Source: Symmetrospora coprosmae (lineage: Eukaryota; Basidiomycota; Cystobasidiomycetes; Symmetrosporaceae). Taken from it: a stretch of 64,000 bases of DNA. Position 1 is the stretch's first letter. Every line of letters starts with the position of its first letter. Where the stretch lies: positions 310,001 through 374,000 of the forward strand of contig VUYT01000016.1 in assembly GCA_008802785.1 (NCBI GenBank), given 5' to 3'. The notes under the pieces are model-generated. The model did no database searches, had not been told where the DNA came from, and was given only the letters and a program-made list of their open reading frames with translations. The position numbers and the translations under genes are program-made. Positions 35,088-46,229 of this stretch are shown piece by piece.

Positions 35088-38000
35088 TCACTGCACACTT
35101 GGATGATCCGACCCACCCCTACTTGCACCGATGCCAGCGCCAGTTGCAAAGGTCTTGGCTTGTATCGGGACGACCCGGCCGCCTGTGGTACTTCCCAGTC
35201 CACTGCCAGCCGTCCAGCCCATGCCAGCGAGCAGCTTTGAGCCGATGTTGCTCTCGTCGATAGCCTTCTCTGGGTCCGTAGGTGCAGCCTTCGGCAGAGC
35301 CTGCAGGTGCGTTGTCTTCTGTCGCTTCGAGACGGGAGCGGGATGATCAGGCTGGCCCAGAGCCACCCGCCGCTCCAGAGCCCGGTCGCGATGTTGCTGA
35401 GCAGCAGCTTCTGAACCCCCAGCAGCTGGTGCGGGCAGCTTGGAGACCGCTTCCTGCGCGGCATCGATCTTTGCCTGATCCATGAGGTTGTTCTGCCAAA
35501 GCCATGCCAGACGAGACTGAGTCGATCTTCCCTGAGCAGTGTTGAGATAACAGTCACCCTACCTTGTGCAGCTCCGATTGCAGAGAATGTTTGCGTATGA
35601 CGTCGAGACTCTTGAATTGGCGCTGGCATAGCAGACACTTTGGCGCTTTCGCATCATTGAGATCGGCATACTCAAGACCCTCGGTGGACGTGGCCGGCGG
35701 CTGACTCGCAGGCTCCGCAACTTGCACTTGCAGTGAAGAGCCGCTGGTCTTCGAGGTTTCATCCTGTTTCGCTTGAAGCTGCAGAAGTGTCCACAAGAGA
35801 TCATATGTCAGTTGTGCTGCGCGGGAAACAAGCATCTGTCGTCGCATGTACATGTGTCGTAGCGGCGGGAACCTCGTCCGCTCGCGGGGCAGGCTGTTGC
35901 TGAGGTTCTTCCGTCTTCTTCTGATTCCACTTGTTGATGTCGACAGCAATCTGTATCCGCGCACGGCGCGAGCATATCGGACTTTAGCACGAGACTCGAC
36001 CAGCGCTTCTAGTTGTACTTAGGCGAGTAGCATGCCAATTCTTATAAACCTTCTTTGATATGATGAGCTCAGTAGCCTTCTTCTTGTCTGTGCCATCCGC
36101 AAGTGATCAGATAGTTTCCTTTTGTTCAGGTAGCGAGGAAACGCACATTTGCTTACCTTTCTGTATTGATCCGGCAGGCCCGCTAAGTGACGGAGCGAGT
36201 CAGACATAGCACAGCATGGGAGCATCGATGGAATCGCGATATCCGCAGCAGCCGGCGTACAGGGTTCCAGTGAGATTCAGGCTGATGGCTGGAGGCGCGA
36301 GCACAGCCTCGGCTGCATTGGTACCCTTGGCGCTGGCGTCTTCAGCATCCAGAGAACTCAGGAAGGCATCCACATCTTCCTTGTTGGCATCTTCCTCCTT
36401 CTTGCGAGCGAGAGCCGTCTGGTAGCTGGAGACATCGAACACTGAAGCATAGCCCCCGTCGTCCCAGTATAGCAGCTCCTGTGTCTTGCCGCTCGGTTTC
36501 GTGTCAGTGAAGGTCCACCTCGTCTTGGCATAGACGGGGTTGAAGCAGCCGATTCTTGCGAAGGTCGGCGCGACGAGTCGCTGATGGATCGTGTATCCTG
36601 TGGGGAACGTCTTCGGGTCGAGCACAGTCCTCAGAGCAGCCTTCGAGGACTACAGCATGCACACATGCTGAGCTCGGATCTGGAGTACGCTTCAGGAGTT
36701 GAAGTAGATAGACTCACCTCCTCATCTGGGAAGAAGGCAAAGGCGAAACACCAGGATGCGTTGGAGTCGCGGTCCTTGATGAGCACGATACGCCTCGGTC
36801 CTTTGGCGTCCGAGACACGCTGCTTCGTGTCTGGATCTAGGTTCTCGAGAGACCGCGCGATGTCGCCCTCCTTGGTGAGCGGGTCTAGGTTGCGAAGGAG
36901 CAGGATCTGATGCGAAGTAATACAGGTCAATCGTATCAGCTCTCTGCTCTGGAGACGCACCAACGTAGGCCAGCTCACATTGTTGGGCGTGCTGCCCATA
37001 TCGTTTGCCCCGTCATTCATGTTGACGGGGACATGCGACTTGCTATCCGACGAGCGTGCCTCCACGGTACTTTGGCCAGGGCGCTTGTCCATTGAGGCAT
37101 AGTCGATACGGATCTTCTTGCCGTCCTCTGTAATGTCGTGGGAGCCTCTCGACTTCCAATATACGTGATCGTAGTTGGACTCGACAAAAGCTGGTGAGAC
37201 TCGCGAGGCAGCTTCAGTTGACGGTCCATTGGCCCATGCATCGCATTGACCCACCCCGCGCATGCTCCAGGCTGATGAAGCGGATGAAGCCGAAGCCCTT
37301 GCTGAGGCCGGTCTGCTTATCGTTGACAATCGTGACCGTCTCCACTGGCGAAGGATCCTCTCCGTTTGGCTTGAATTCGTCAAGGAAGGTCTTGACGTCC
37401 TCGTCCGAACACATGGGCGGTATGCCAATCAGGATGACGCTCTGGTTGGGCGCCGTGGCTGGCTTGCGTCTGGGTCGCGGCGGGAGCTCCTCGTGATCTG
37501 GCTCGGAGCGACGCCAGTGGCGCGAGTCGTCTCGGGCGTCGTGCCGCGGAGGAGACCGCGAGGAGCGGCGGGAATGCGGGTGCGGGTGTTCTGACCTCTC
37601 TGAGCGGTAGTCCTCATCCTCGCGGTAGCTCGCCGTTGGACGCTGAGGCAGTCCGGACGGGGGGCCTGAAAGGACTGGTTCACGATGTTGCGGCTGATTC
37701 CGCAAGGGATCGTGATGTGCAGGATATTGTTGTTGCTGCCGTTGATGCTGATATTGATGTGGGCGCTCATATGGCATGTCGCGCTGGCCGCGGGCCGAAT
37801 CGGGAAATCGCATCACAGATCCGCTGCTCCGCATTGGCCCATCGTTCCCCTGATTGTTCTGCCACTGAGAAGCGGCTTGGTGTTCATACGGGCCAGGAGG
37901 AGCGTATCTATCGCGCTCGTAGCGGTCGTAGCGGTCGCCATGCGACGGCTGGTGCTGTCGGAACTGCAATGAGGGTGCGACAGCGGCGCAGGAAGTGGAT

Positions 38001-38196
38001 GGCGCAGTGAGGAAGACTGTCAATCTTTGTGCACCACTCGGTCATGATTGCATTCCTGCTGGGCTCAAAAGTGGACCTCATTGCGATAATGCGAGCTCTC
38101 GCCTTGGTGATATGGGTGCTGGTCTCTATTGCCTGCCCCCGGCGCCGGCCCTCCTCCTCCTCCTCCGTAAGGGTAGTGCGGGTACTGCTGCGACAT
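35088..38196 (-). CDS. RBM5/RBM10-like splicing factor (RRM, C2H2, G-patch)
   Basis: The ATG at 38196 gives MSQQYPHYPYGGGGGGPAPG, then a long Arg/Ser/His/Gln/Pro region (SRRSSRSPPRHDARDDSRHW). RRM1 has VILIGIPPMCSDEDVKTFL and LSKGFGFIRFISLEHA. RRM2 has ILLLRNLDPLTKEGDIARSL and CFAFAFFPDEE. A following module has GYTIHQRLVAPTFARIGCFN and ELLYWDDGGYASVFD, near where an OCRE repeat would be expected. Next come a C2H2 finger (PKCLLCQRQFKSLDVIRKHS) and a C-terminal G-patch (SKLLAGMGWTAGSGLGSTTG). This order is that of RBM5/6/10 splice-site regulators of the early spliceosome. I see no RanBP2 zinc finger between the RRMs. About eight or nine exons; borders between 35950 and 36230 are uncertain. TGA at 35088-35090. 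Confidence 0.82.
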
Positions 38197-38361
38197 TTGA
38201 TGCGCTGCTGAGCTCCTCTGTGGAAGATTGCAGACTACTGACTTCCTTATGATGAGATTTGTGGTTGTCCTGAAGCTGAACGCGCAACTGTGACGCTGCT
38301 TGCCACTCACACACTCACCGACATAGACCGAAGCGAGACAGAGCTGGATCCTCTCCAGTCA

Positions 38362-38370
38362 ATGCAGTGA
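38362..38370 (+). promoter_or_regulatory. Minimal upstream ORF (ATG CAG TGA)
   Basis: A two-codon uORF ends 17 bases before the ATG at 38388 in the probable 5' leader. Such minimal uORFs can lower translation of the main frame. Whether it lies within the transcript is not known. Confidence 0.35.
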
Positions 38371-38387
38371 CATCGCAATATCCCGCC

Positions 38388-39377
38388 ATGCTCGTCCCAC
38401 CCAGAGAGTACACGCTCGTCGCCCCAGACGTAGCCATCTCCTCCTTTCCCCACGCGCGCTCCCTACCCTTCCTCGTCGAGCAGAGCTTCGCCTCGGCCCT
38501 GTTCCTCACGCCGAAAACGCCCCTCTCGCTCGAGCTCGATGATAGGCTGCGACAGTGGATGCTCGGCCTGCGCTTCAAGTGGTTCGAGACGCCAAAAGTC
38601 AAAGGGTCCGGCAAGATTGTCGCCTCGCAGGCAATGATGCGCTCCGCCCTCGAATGGGTCCTGGCTGCGCCCAAGCCGATGCTCGTAGCTGGCTTCGATG
38701 GCATAGAGACTGCGGCACTCCTCTTGGCATGCCTGCGGAAGCTGCAGTGCCACAGCGAGTCTAGCATCGCCGAGGAGTTGGCGAGGTTTGGAGCATTCGA
38801 TAATTGGCCTGCTCAACCGCGCTGTCAGCTGATTACAGCATCACGACTTCTTCACAGACGCGTCAAGACGTCGTCCGACACTGCACACATCCGCTTCGTG
38901 TCGGCCTTCTGCGCCATTGCCCCGCCACCATGCGCAGCAGCGTCAGGACAGACATCACCCAAGACGCGTGTAGAGCCAGGCCTAGCCCGTCAGTCTTCCT
39001 CGCCGCACATGGTGGACATCGCCCCCATCCTGCACCGGAAAGACTCGGCAGTCACCGCCGAGGAAGATGCCACGCTTGTCCTCCCCGTCAAGCCGCCAGA
39101 CTGGCTTTGGTATGGTCATTCATCGCCTGCAGCACTGCTGTACGGGGAGGAGTACGACAACACAGAGGGACAAGATCCTCAACGCATGACCTGGCATCCG
39201 ACAATGAGGCTTTCGTATGTCTGCGAAACTGCAACACCCGCCTATGAGCGCAGTCAAGCCCGTCCTTCGTCGGGACTTCGCTGCACACCCGCGCTACCGC
39301 CCCAGCTTGATCTGGACGGCGACGAGCACGACCGACTCTCAACGCCGACTGCTACTCAGAGCCGTCAAGTAGGATAA
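38388..39377 (+). CDS. Siw14/Oca-type atypical phosphatase, catalytic motif lost
   Basis: The N-terminus MLVPPREYTLVAPDVAISSF is the hallmark start of the fungal plant-and-fungi atypical dual-specificity phosphatases (Siw14, Oca1, Oca2, Oca4, Oca6), which act on inositol pyrophosphates. The domain continues through RSLPFLVEQSFASALFLTPK to ACLRKLQCHSESSIAEELAR, which aligns with the family's C-terminal helices. Where active members have HCxxGxxRTG, this protein reads LVAGFDGIETAALL, so the catalytic Cys and Arg are both gone. A fungal-specific tail of about 180 residues follows. No intron is needed. The start is the ATG at 38388, as the frame upstream lacks an ATG. The gene is divergent from the RBM5-like gene (192 bases apart) and ends 24 bases from the convergent next gene. 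A non-catalytic partner role in an Oca complex is inferred. Confidence 0.75.
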   Translation: MLVPPREYTLVAPDVAISSFPHARSLPFLVEQSFASALFLTPKTPLSLELDDRLRQWMLGLRFKWFETPKVKGSGKIVASQAMMRSALEWVLAAPKPMLVAGFDGIETAALLLACLRKLQCHSESSIAEELARFGAFDNWPAQPRCQLITASRLLHRRVKTSSDTAHIRFVSAFCAIAPPPCAAASGQTSPKTRVEPGLARQSSSPHMVDIAPILHRKDSAVTAEEDATLVLPVKPPDWLWYGHSSPAALLYGEEYDNTEGQDPQRMTWHPTMRLSYVCETATPAYERSQARPSSGLRCTPALPPQLDLDGDEHDRLSTPTATQSRQVG

Positions 39378-39401
39378 GTCGAAGGCACGGCACGCTCTGC
39401 A

Positions 39402-41200
39402 TCAGCTGCGCTTAGTCGCGCTGTCTCCGCACCAGCCTGGCCTCAAGCCGTCTTCGTATTCACGGCATTTCAGCGAGAATGGCATAGGAAACTGCGGGGT
39501 CAGAGTCAGCCTCGGTCCAGCGCGCAGAGTAGGATCTCGAGTACACTCACATCGTATCCTCGCAGACCGGCTTTGTGCTGGTCAGCGAGCTGCAGGATCC
39601 GCCCGACCTGATGCAGAGGCGTGAAGTTCAGGCGCGCATAGATGAAGGCATGCAGTGCTCGACGCTTCATGCTTTCGACATCGTGTAGCGCCGCTTGCGC
39701 GATGGCGGCGATTGTCTGCAAGCGGACGGCGCGGCAGGCGATTACAGAAGGCAGACAGACTGTTAGTCGGCGGGAGGGCGCTACCTTCCTCGGACAGCAG
39801 CTCACCTCCGGGGCTGCACCAGTCTCGTACAGCACGGCAAAGGCCTCGACTGCCTCTTCTGACTCCGTAGGCTCTGCGAGAGCTGCCTTGTCAGCGCGAG
39901 CAGCCACAGTACCCGACCGGAACATTACGCACTGTCCGATAGTATGACGCATCCCGACATCATCGCCTTGACCCATTCAGAAGACATCTGCCGCTTCTGC
40001 CCGCTGTTGTATGCGCACCGGCGATATATCAGCCATGGGGCAAATTGGAGGAAACAGGCATCAAGACGCACTCACCTGCTTAGAAGGCAGATCTTTGCCT
40101 CTCTGTAGTCGGCTGGGCCTACTTCTCGCGGATAGCGCAAGTCTAGAATAGCTGTCGTCTTCTCTTCCCAGTCTGGGTTCGGATAGTACAAATTTGGATC
40201 CGCTGCGAATGGGTGGTGAGCGAATAGATGCATCCGAAAGTCCTTGATGCGCTCGTCGAGGCGGTTCCAAGCGAGGATGTCGACGAGCTCATGCGGATGT
40301 CGCGCGAGAGTGACCTGTATCATGAGCCGCTCTGCTCGGTTAATTGACAGTCAATCACGTCTGCATATGTGCACGCACCTGTCCGTTTCGAGGCGAGATG
40401 TCTTTCACGCAATCCTCGCCGTTGCACTCCTCGAGAATGTGGATGTGGGTGGTGCGCTTACTCTTCCATCTCTTGATCGAACTGCTCTCAATGGAGGTGT
40501 GCCTTGCGAATGTAACGAGCAGATCTGGACCTGCTTCGCCAGGTTTGTTCAGGCCTGCCATGCTATGCGCATCTAGAACATCGAGGTTGAACTTCGGCGA
40601 AAGCCACCGTATGGCAGAGATGAATGCATCAAGCTCCTCATCGGCAGGTTCTGTGTCGGAGTAAACCGCAATTGAGCGGCCGGCCCGGCGTGAAGCAGAA
40701 CGGTCCAACTGCTTACCGTCTGAAGGAGCCACCACGATCCACTTCTGCGGACTCTTCCACTCTTCTGGCAGGATGTAGTCGAATGGAGAAATGCCGACCT
40801 CGCTAGGGCTACCGTACCATCTAGGGAATCGACCTGTTGACGCGAGTGTGTTGAGCTCGAAGCTGATGCTTGGCCGAAGGGTTGTGCGGTGCGAGCGCGA
40901 CCGAGTCGGATCAAAGAAGACGGGGTCAACGGAAGCAGATGAGCACGTCTGCAGAAGGCTGCGACTTGAAAGGACCGAATTGGCGGTGTGCACGGCCAGA
41001 CATGCGAGAGCCAAGGTGGCAGCTGCTCTAATGAAGAGCCGCGCTAGAGCGCCCGCGCGGTCGTTGGAAGACCCGATTGGCGAGAGGATGACAGAGCGCC
41101 CATTCTCGAGAGAGCTACGCTTGTCGGTGTACTGGCTGATGAGGTTGGCGGGTGCTTGGCTGTGAGCAGGAGCCGATGCGAGCCAAATCGACGACATCAT
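39402..41200 (-). CDS. Type II membrane protein, glycosyltransferase-like
   Basis: The ATG at 41200 gives a short cytosolic part with SLENGRSVILSPIGSSNDRA, one membrane helix at about residues 50-75 (AAATLALACLAVHTANSVLS), and a lumenal domain. Its first exon includes RFPRWYGSPSEVGISPFDYI, KWIVVAPSDGKQLDRSASRR and FNLDVLDAHSMAGLNKPGEA. Later exons contribute ELVDILAWNRLDERIKDFRM, AILDLRYPREVGPADYREAK, SSEWVKAMMSGCVILSDS and RRALHAFIYARLNFTPLHQV. The segment with 'EWVKAMMSGCVILSD' resembles the acceptor-end signature of GT-B type glycosyltransferases ('kyfEamasGcvvva'), but I cannot name a family. A GTGAGT intron after RGYD joins a last exon FPMPFSLKCREYEDGLRPGW ending at TGA 39402-39404. Golgi residence is inferred from the topology. 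Confidence 0.6.
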
Positions 41201-41739
41201 TGAGGGATGAGTAGAACGTGATCTCGTCTAACGCATAGGAGGACGAGAAGCAGGGAAGAAATCAGCTGGTTAGAAGGCACTGGGACAGTCAGTTTGGCAG
41301 CAGCGTCTTGTCCCCTTGTACGCGTCGCTCGGAGATGGGCCAGCCGACTCCGCCAAGGTATGTAAAGAGAGGGCCACACATTAGCGTCCAAAGATTGCTC
41401 TGGCGTCATTTGGTGTCCAGCTAGAAAGGACCGCGGAGTACGCGCCATAAGCGAATCGAGCACAGGTCGAGGCCGGGTTCTCGTACGCGGACTGGGCTAC
41501 GGAGAGCTAGCCCGCATCGATGAGACGCAACATTGCAATGGCGAGAACCGCATCACGGCCTTCTCGCGAAATATTCCAGAGCATGTGCTCTTGCTGCGCT
41601 CCTCGGCGTTGTCCTGTTGCATTTGCATTCAGGCTTAGTCCATGCGACCAGAGGAGAGTCCATCCATCCAGGCACGCCCCCGTCTTTTCTGCCAGCCGCC
41701 AAACCTGTCCAACACACGTCCTCCGTCTCAGCTCTGTGC
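41201..41739. promoter_or_regulatory. Divergent promoter region
   Basis: This stretch of 539 bases separates the divergent starts of the type II membrane protein and CysRS. The CysRS frame is open upstream of 41740 back to about 41533 but contains no ATG in frame there, so this part is read as 5' leader or promoter. Confidence 0.5.
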
Positions 41740-44735
41740 ATGCTCAGCGGTCCTCGCACAGCAGCAGCAGCCACAGCGATCGCGCGCAGATATACGATAG
41801 CATCGCGCTCACCATCCGTGCTCGTCACAGCAGCAGCAGCATCACCGCAGGCGGCACCTCGTCGACACTTTGCGTTGCACGCCGCAACAATGGCAGCAGC
41901 AGGGAAGGCCAGTAATGCGGCAGCGAACGGCAAGGGCTACGATGAGCACTGGCAGCAGCCGACTGGCACGCCAATGCCCAAGCTGAAAGTCTGGAACTCG
42001 CTCACAAGGTCAAAGGTGAGGCTGGGCTCGAGGCGGCCAGACAGCATGCATGGTTCTGAACAGCTTCCGCATTGGCACTGGCGTCAGGTGGACTTTGTGC
42101 CAGCCAAAGGAAAGAACATTACCTGGTGAGCTGCGCTGCCCCGGCATTGCATGAGCTCTCGATGAGGGGTGGAGCTCCCGTTCCTGACTCGGTCCCTCCG
42201 GCTCTCGCCCAGGTACAACTGTGGCCCGACAGTCTACGATGCTTCCCACATGGGTCACGCGAGGTGTGCAACGAGGTGCGACTGGCCTCTTTTTGGCCCG
42301 CGAGTCCCTGACCCTCTGTATCATGCAGGAACTACGTAACACAGGACTTCCTCCGCCGCATCCTGCGCGACTACTTTGGGTACGATGTCCACTTTGTCAT
42401 GAACATCACCGACATTGACGACAAGGTACGGTCGAGTGCATCTCTGTATTGTTATTGCACGCGCTGAACGCCTTGCCGGTGCCCTGCAGATCATCGTCCG
42501 CGCACGGCATCAGAACCTTTTCACTGCCTACGTTAGCGAAACAACTTCCCTGTCGCAAGACACGATTGCGTACACGCAGTCAGCATGGGATCAGTACTAC
42601 ACCAAGTTCAGCCTGAAGCTCATTCCCAGCCCGTCGGAAAGCGAAGCAAGCACGTCGACCAACCCCGCCGCTTCCGCTCCAAGCTGGGAGGAGCTTCAGC
42701 AGAAGATCAGAAGCGATGCAGCATGGCTACAGGCGGCGAAGGAGAGCGATGACAAGTTTGTCATGAGACTGGATACTCTAGCTGCCGCTCGTCGAGCCAT
42801 CGAGACCGCGCAGTCTGACCTGGCGGGCGGACGGACGGGCCCAGCAGAAGCGAGGGCGTTGCTAGAAGGAGCCCGAGATATCCTGAGCGAGCTACTCGAC
42901 AACGAGAGAGGGCACACTGTCACCGACCCGGCCATCTTCCGCTCGCTGGCCGAGTACTGGGAGAAGGACTACTTCGATGACATGGAGAAGCTCCGCGTCG
43001 AGCCGCCCACCACCCTGACACGCGTATCGGAATACGTGCCAGAGATCACGGCCTTCGTCGAGAAGCTGGTTGAGAACGGGTACGCATACAAGACGGAGGA
43101 CGATGGCAGCGTATACTTCGACACTCGGCGCTTCGACGGGGCGAAGGGTAAGCAAGCGGAAGGGGCGGAGTCAGCGGAGGACTGGACACACACGTATGCC
43201 AAGCTCCAGCCATGGAGCAAGGGGAACAGGGAGCTTATCGATGACGGCGAGGGCGCCCTCGCGTCCGGCAAGACGAAGCGATCGCCGTCTGACTTTGCAT
43301 TGTGGAAAGGAAGCAAGCCGGGCGAGCCGTCGTGGCCCTCCGAATGGGGTCCAGGCAGGCCAGGCTGGCACATTGAGTGCAGCGTGATGGCATCCGAGGT
43401 GCTAGGGCAGCAGATGGACGTTCATTCTGGCGGATCAGACCTCGCCTTCCCGCACCACGACAACGAGCTCGCCCAGTCAGAGGCGTACCATGACTGCCGC
43501 CAATGGGTCAACTACTTCCTCCACACCGGCCATCTCCACATCGAAGGACTTAAGATGAGCAAGAGCCTGAAAAACTTCATCACCATCAAAGAAGCGCTCG
43601 CAAAGACGTCGGCACGGCAGCTTCGCCTTGCCTTCTTGCTGCAGACATGGCACGCTCGCATGGACTTCAACGAGAAGGACATGAGTGAGGTCAGGTCAAT
43701 CGAAGCTCGCTTCAACGTGAGTGTCGGTGCGGTCCGGCTTTGAGAAACGAGGGCAGCTGCTGACGGCCATGCTTCATGCTCAGAACTTCTTCGCCAACGT
43801 GTCTGCTCTTGTCAGAGATATGGAGTCACGCATTGCCGAATCCTCCGGTAGCCACATGTATCACGAGGACGAGCGGAGATTGATGCAGAGGTGAGCTGCC
43901 TATGAGCCAAAGCCTTCTCAAGCCGACTGACACGCTGCCTCCCGACAGCCTGGTCGAATCGCAGTCTGCCTTCCATGACGCGCTCTGCGACTCGTTCAAC
44001 ACGCCGTCCGCCGTTCCAGTACTAATCAACCTGGTATCGACAGCGAATGTCTACGTCACGTCACGGGCGCGCTCAGCCTTGAACGTGGTCGTGCTGCAAT
44101 CCATCGCAGACTGGGTGACGCGAATGCTGCGCATGTTTGGCCTCGGCGAAGGGGCCGAGCTGGACGGACGAGGGAAACGGGTCGTTGGGTGGGGACAGGC
44201 GAAGACGGGCGCGTCGGGCGAGAGCGGCGGACAGGATGCCGAGGCACTGCTCATGCCGTACCTGCGGACTCTGTCGAGCTTCAGGGATGCCGTGCGCAAG
44301 CTTGCGATCGACAAGTCGGACCCGTCCGAGATCCTCGCGCTGTGCGACAGGCTGCGAGACCAGGACCTTGTGGAGCTCGGAGTCGCGCTGGATGATCAGG
44401 AGGACGGCAAGGCCCTGCTCAAGCTCGTCCCTGCTGAACAGCTCCGCGCAGCCCGCGACGAGAAGATTGCCGCTGCGAAGGACAAGGCAGACAAGAGGGC
44501 TGCGAGCCTTGCAGCCGCCGAGGCGAAACGGCGCGAGAAGCTGGAAAAAGGCAGGACGCCGCCGGGGCAGCTCTTCCAGACGCCAGAGTACTCCAAGTGG
44601 GACGCGGATGGCTTGCCCACGCACGACGCAAAGGGAGAAGAGATTGCAAAGAGCAAGCAGAAGAAGAACAGGAAGGACTACGATGCGCAGCAGAAGCTGC
44701 ATGCTGCATTCTTGGCAGACACGCAGGGGCAGTAA
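41740..44735 (+). CDS. CRS1: Cysteinyl-tRNA synthetase, dual-start
   Basis: This class I synthetase charges tRNA-Cys. The HIGH motif appears as [20 protein letters not shown], built over two introns, followed by [20 protein letters not shown]. Zinc and Cys-selection residues are in [35 protein letters not shown] and [15 protein letters not shown]. The KMSKS loop is [11 protein letters not shown]. The C-terminal helical domain ([20 protein letters not shown]) and a Lys-rich tail complete it. Two in-frame ATGs precede the catalytic domain. The first (41740) adds 50 residues rich in Ala/Arg/Ser and free of acid ([20 protein letters not shown], then [12 protein letters not shown]), a mitochondrial presequence. 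The second (41890, MAAAGK) would give the cytosolic enzyme. About seven exons; TAA at 44733-44735. Confidence 0.92.
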
Positions 44736-44919
44736 GGGCAACTGGGATGGCACCAACGGTCCCTGACGCCTCGACGGCTCGCGCGTTGTGCTGTGCTCGA
44801 GGAGGCAATGAGTTACCTTCCTATTTGGAGTCTTGCCCGGCTCGGCATATGCGCCGCCCTCCTTTTCCGTGTTCGCATAACGCCCTTCAGTCAGTACCGG
44901 TACATGGTCACTCCTGATA

Positions 44920-46020
44920 CTAGTAGCCTCGTCCTCGTCCACTGCGAACGAAAAGAATGAAGAGGTCAGCTATGGGTCGACGGCAGCAAGGACCGGCTGC
45001 AGCATCCAGCTCACCGTCCTCTGCCTGGTCGTGAGTACGGCGAGTAGCCTGCGCCACCTCCTCGACCACCGCCTCGGTACCCTCCCCTTCCTCGCCCGCG
45101 ACCTCTCGCGCCTGGCAGCATGAAATGAGGGACATTGGTCCGTTTTGGCGTGACCTGCGTTCCGCGCTTGTCAGTAACGTGCACTGTCGCAGTCTCTCTA
45201 TCAAATACTGTCGACACACCTTAATCAAGCGATCTCTGAACATGCTCTCGTTCAGCGTCATGCTGTTCTGCACCAGTGCAGGCTCGGCAAACTCGACATA
45301 AGCGTAGCCTTTCGGGTGTCCGGTGAACTTGTCGCAGAGAATGGTGACGCGGTTGATGGTCCCGCATGATGCAAAGTGCTGCTGGATCTCTTCTGGCGTC
45401 GCCCCATAGTCGACCTGCGGGCGGATGGATGCAAGAAAGCGTGTGAGCTTTCTCAACTTGTACAGGCCTGACGGGTGGCTGCAGGCGGACAAGCCTGCCC
45501 ACTGCGGGACCCACGTTGCCGACGTATATGCTCCTTGCATCTATCGCTTCCCTCTCCTCGTCCGAGATGGCAGCTGTCGCCCCTCCTTCACCTCCTGCTC
45601 CTGGCGTACCTGGTCTCGCTGGATCTGATGACGACCCTGCCATTTCGCGTTCGGCCTGTCCCATGAAGGCGAACATGCATCAGCGGTTGGCCGCGCAAGT
45701 GCATCGCGAAAGATCGACTCACCACCGCCTGCATTTCTCTCAGCTTTGCAGCTTCCGCTTCCATCTCCTTGACTCTGGCCTTCATGGCTTCCAGTTCCTG
45801 CGTGCATGGGCGATTCCACGGATAGGGTCAGCTATGGGAAAAAGCGGGCAGCTAGCCTGCGGAGAAGCGCTCGCACCCTGTCCTCATCGTTCATATCGTT
45901 GTCATTGTCGTCCCCGTAGTCGACGCCATCCTCGTTGTCCTGCTGCTGCTGCTGGACTGTGGGTGGCTGCGAGCCAGCAGTGGACGCCGACCCGCTCCCG
46001 TTCGCAACTGCGGTGGACAT
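44920..46020 (-). CDS. PAB2: Nuclear poly(A)-binding protein (PABPN1/Pab2 type)
   Basis: The gene has the exact domain order of the nuclear poly(A)-binding proteins. An acidic N-terminus ([20 protein letters not shown]) is followed by a coiled coil ([20 protein letters not shown]) and a linker [18 protein letters not shown] that begins the single RRM. The RRM continues over an intron as [38 protein letters not shown] and [23 protein letters not shown]2 and RNP1 are intact. The C-terminus has [20 protein letters not shown] and an RGG/Tyr region ending RGRGY, TAG at 44920-44922; in PABPN1 this arginine-methylated tail aids self-association. The function is control of poly(A) tail length and nuclear RNA decay. 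The start at 46020 is 209 bases from the divergent Mdm1-type gene. Six or seven exons. Confidence 0.9.
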
Positions 46021-46229
46021 TGCGGATGCGTGACTGATGGTGACTGATGTGTTTAGATTGCTGATGGAGATGCCACGATGAAGTGTGCTGTACGCTGGTT
46101 TACGGTGGAAAAGGAGAAAGGCAAAGGGAGGCCACACCCGCAAAGCAGCTTTGTTCAGTGACGGCATCTGCAGCAGCAGCGGCGGCGGCGGTGGCAGAAA
46201 GACGGGCATAGCAGCAGGCAAGCAAGCAG

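Noticed and set aside
41533-41739. CysRS start at 41533
   Set aside because: The codon there is TTG; the first ATG in this frame is 41740, which begins a good presequence.
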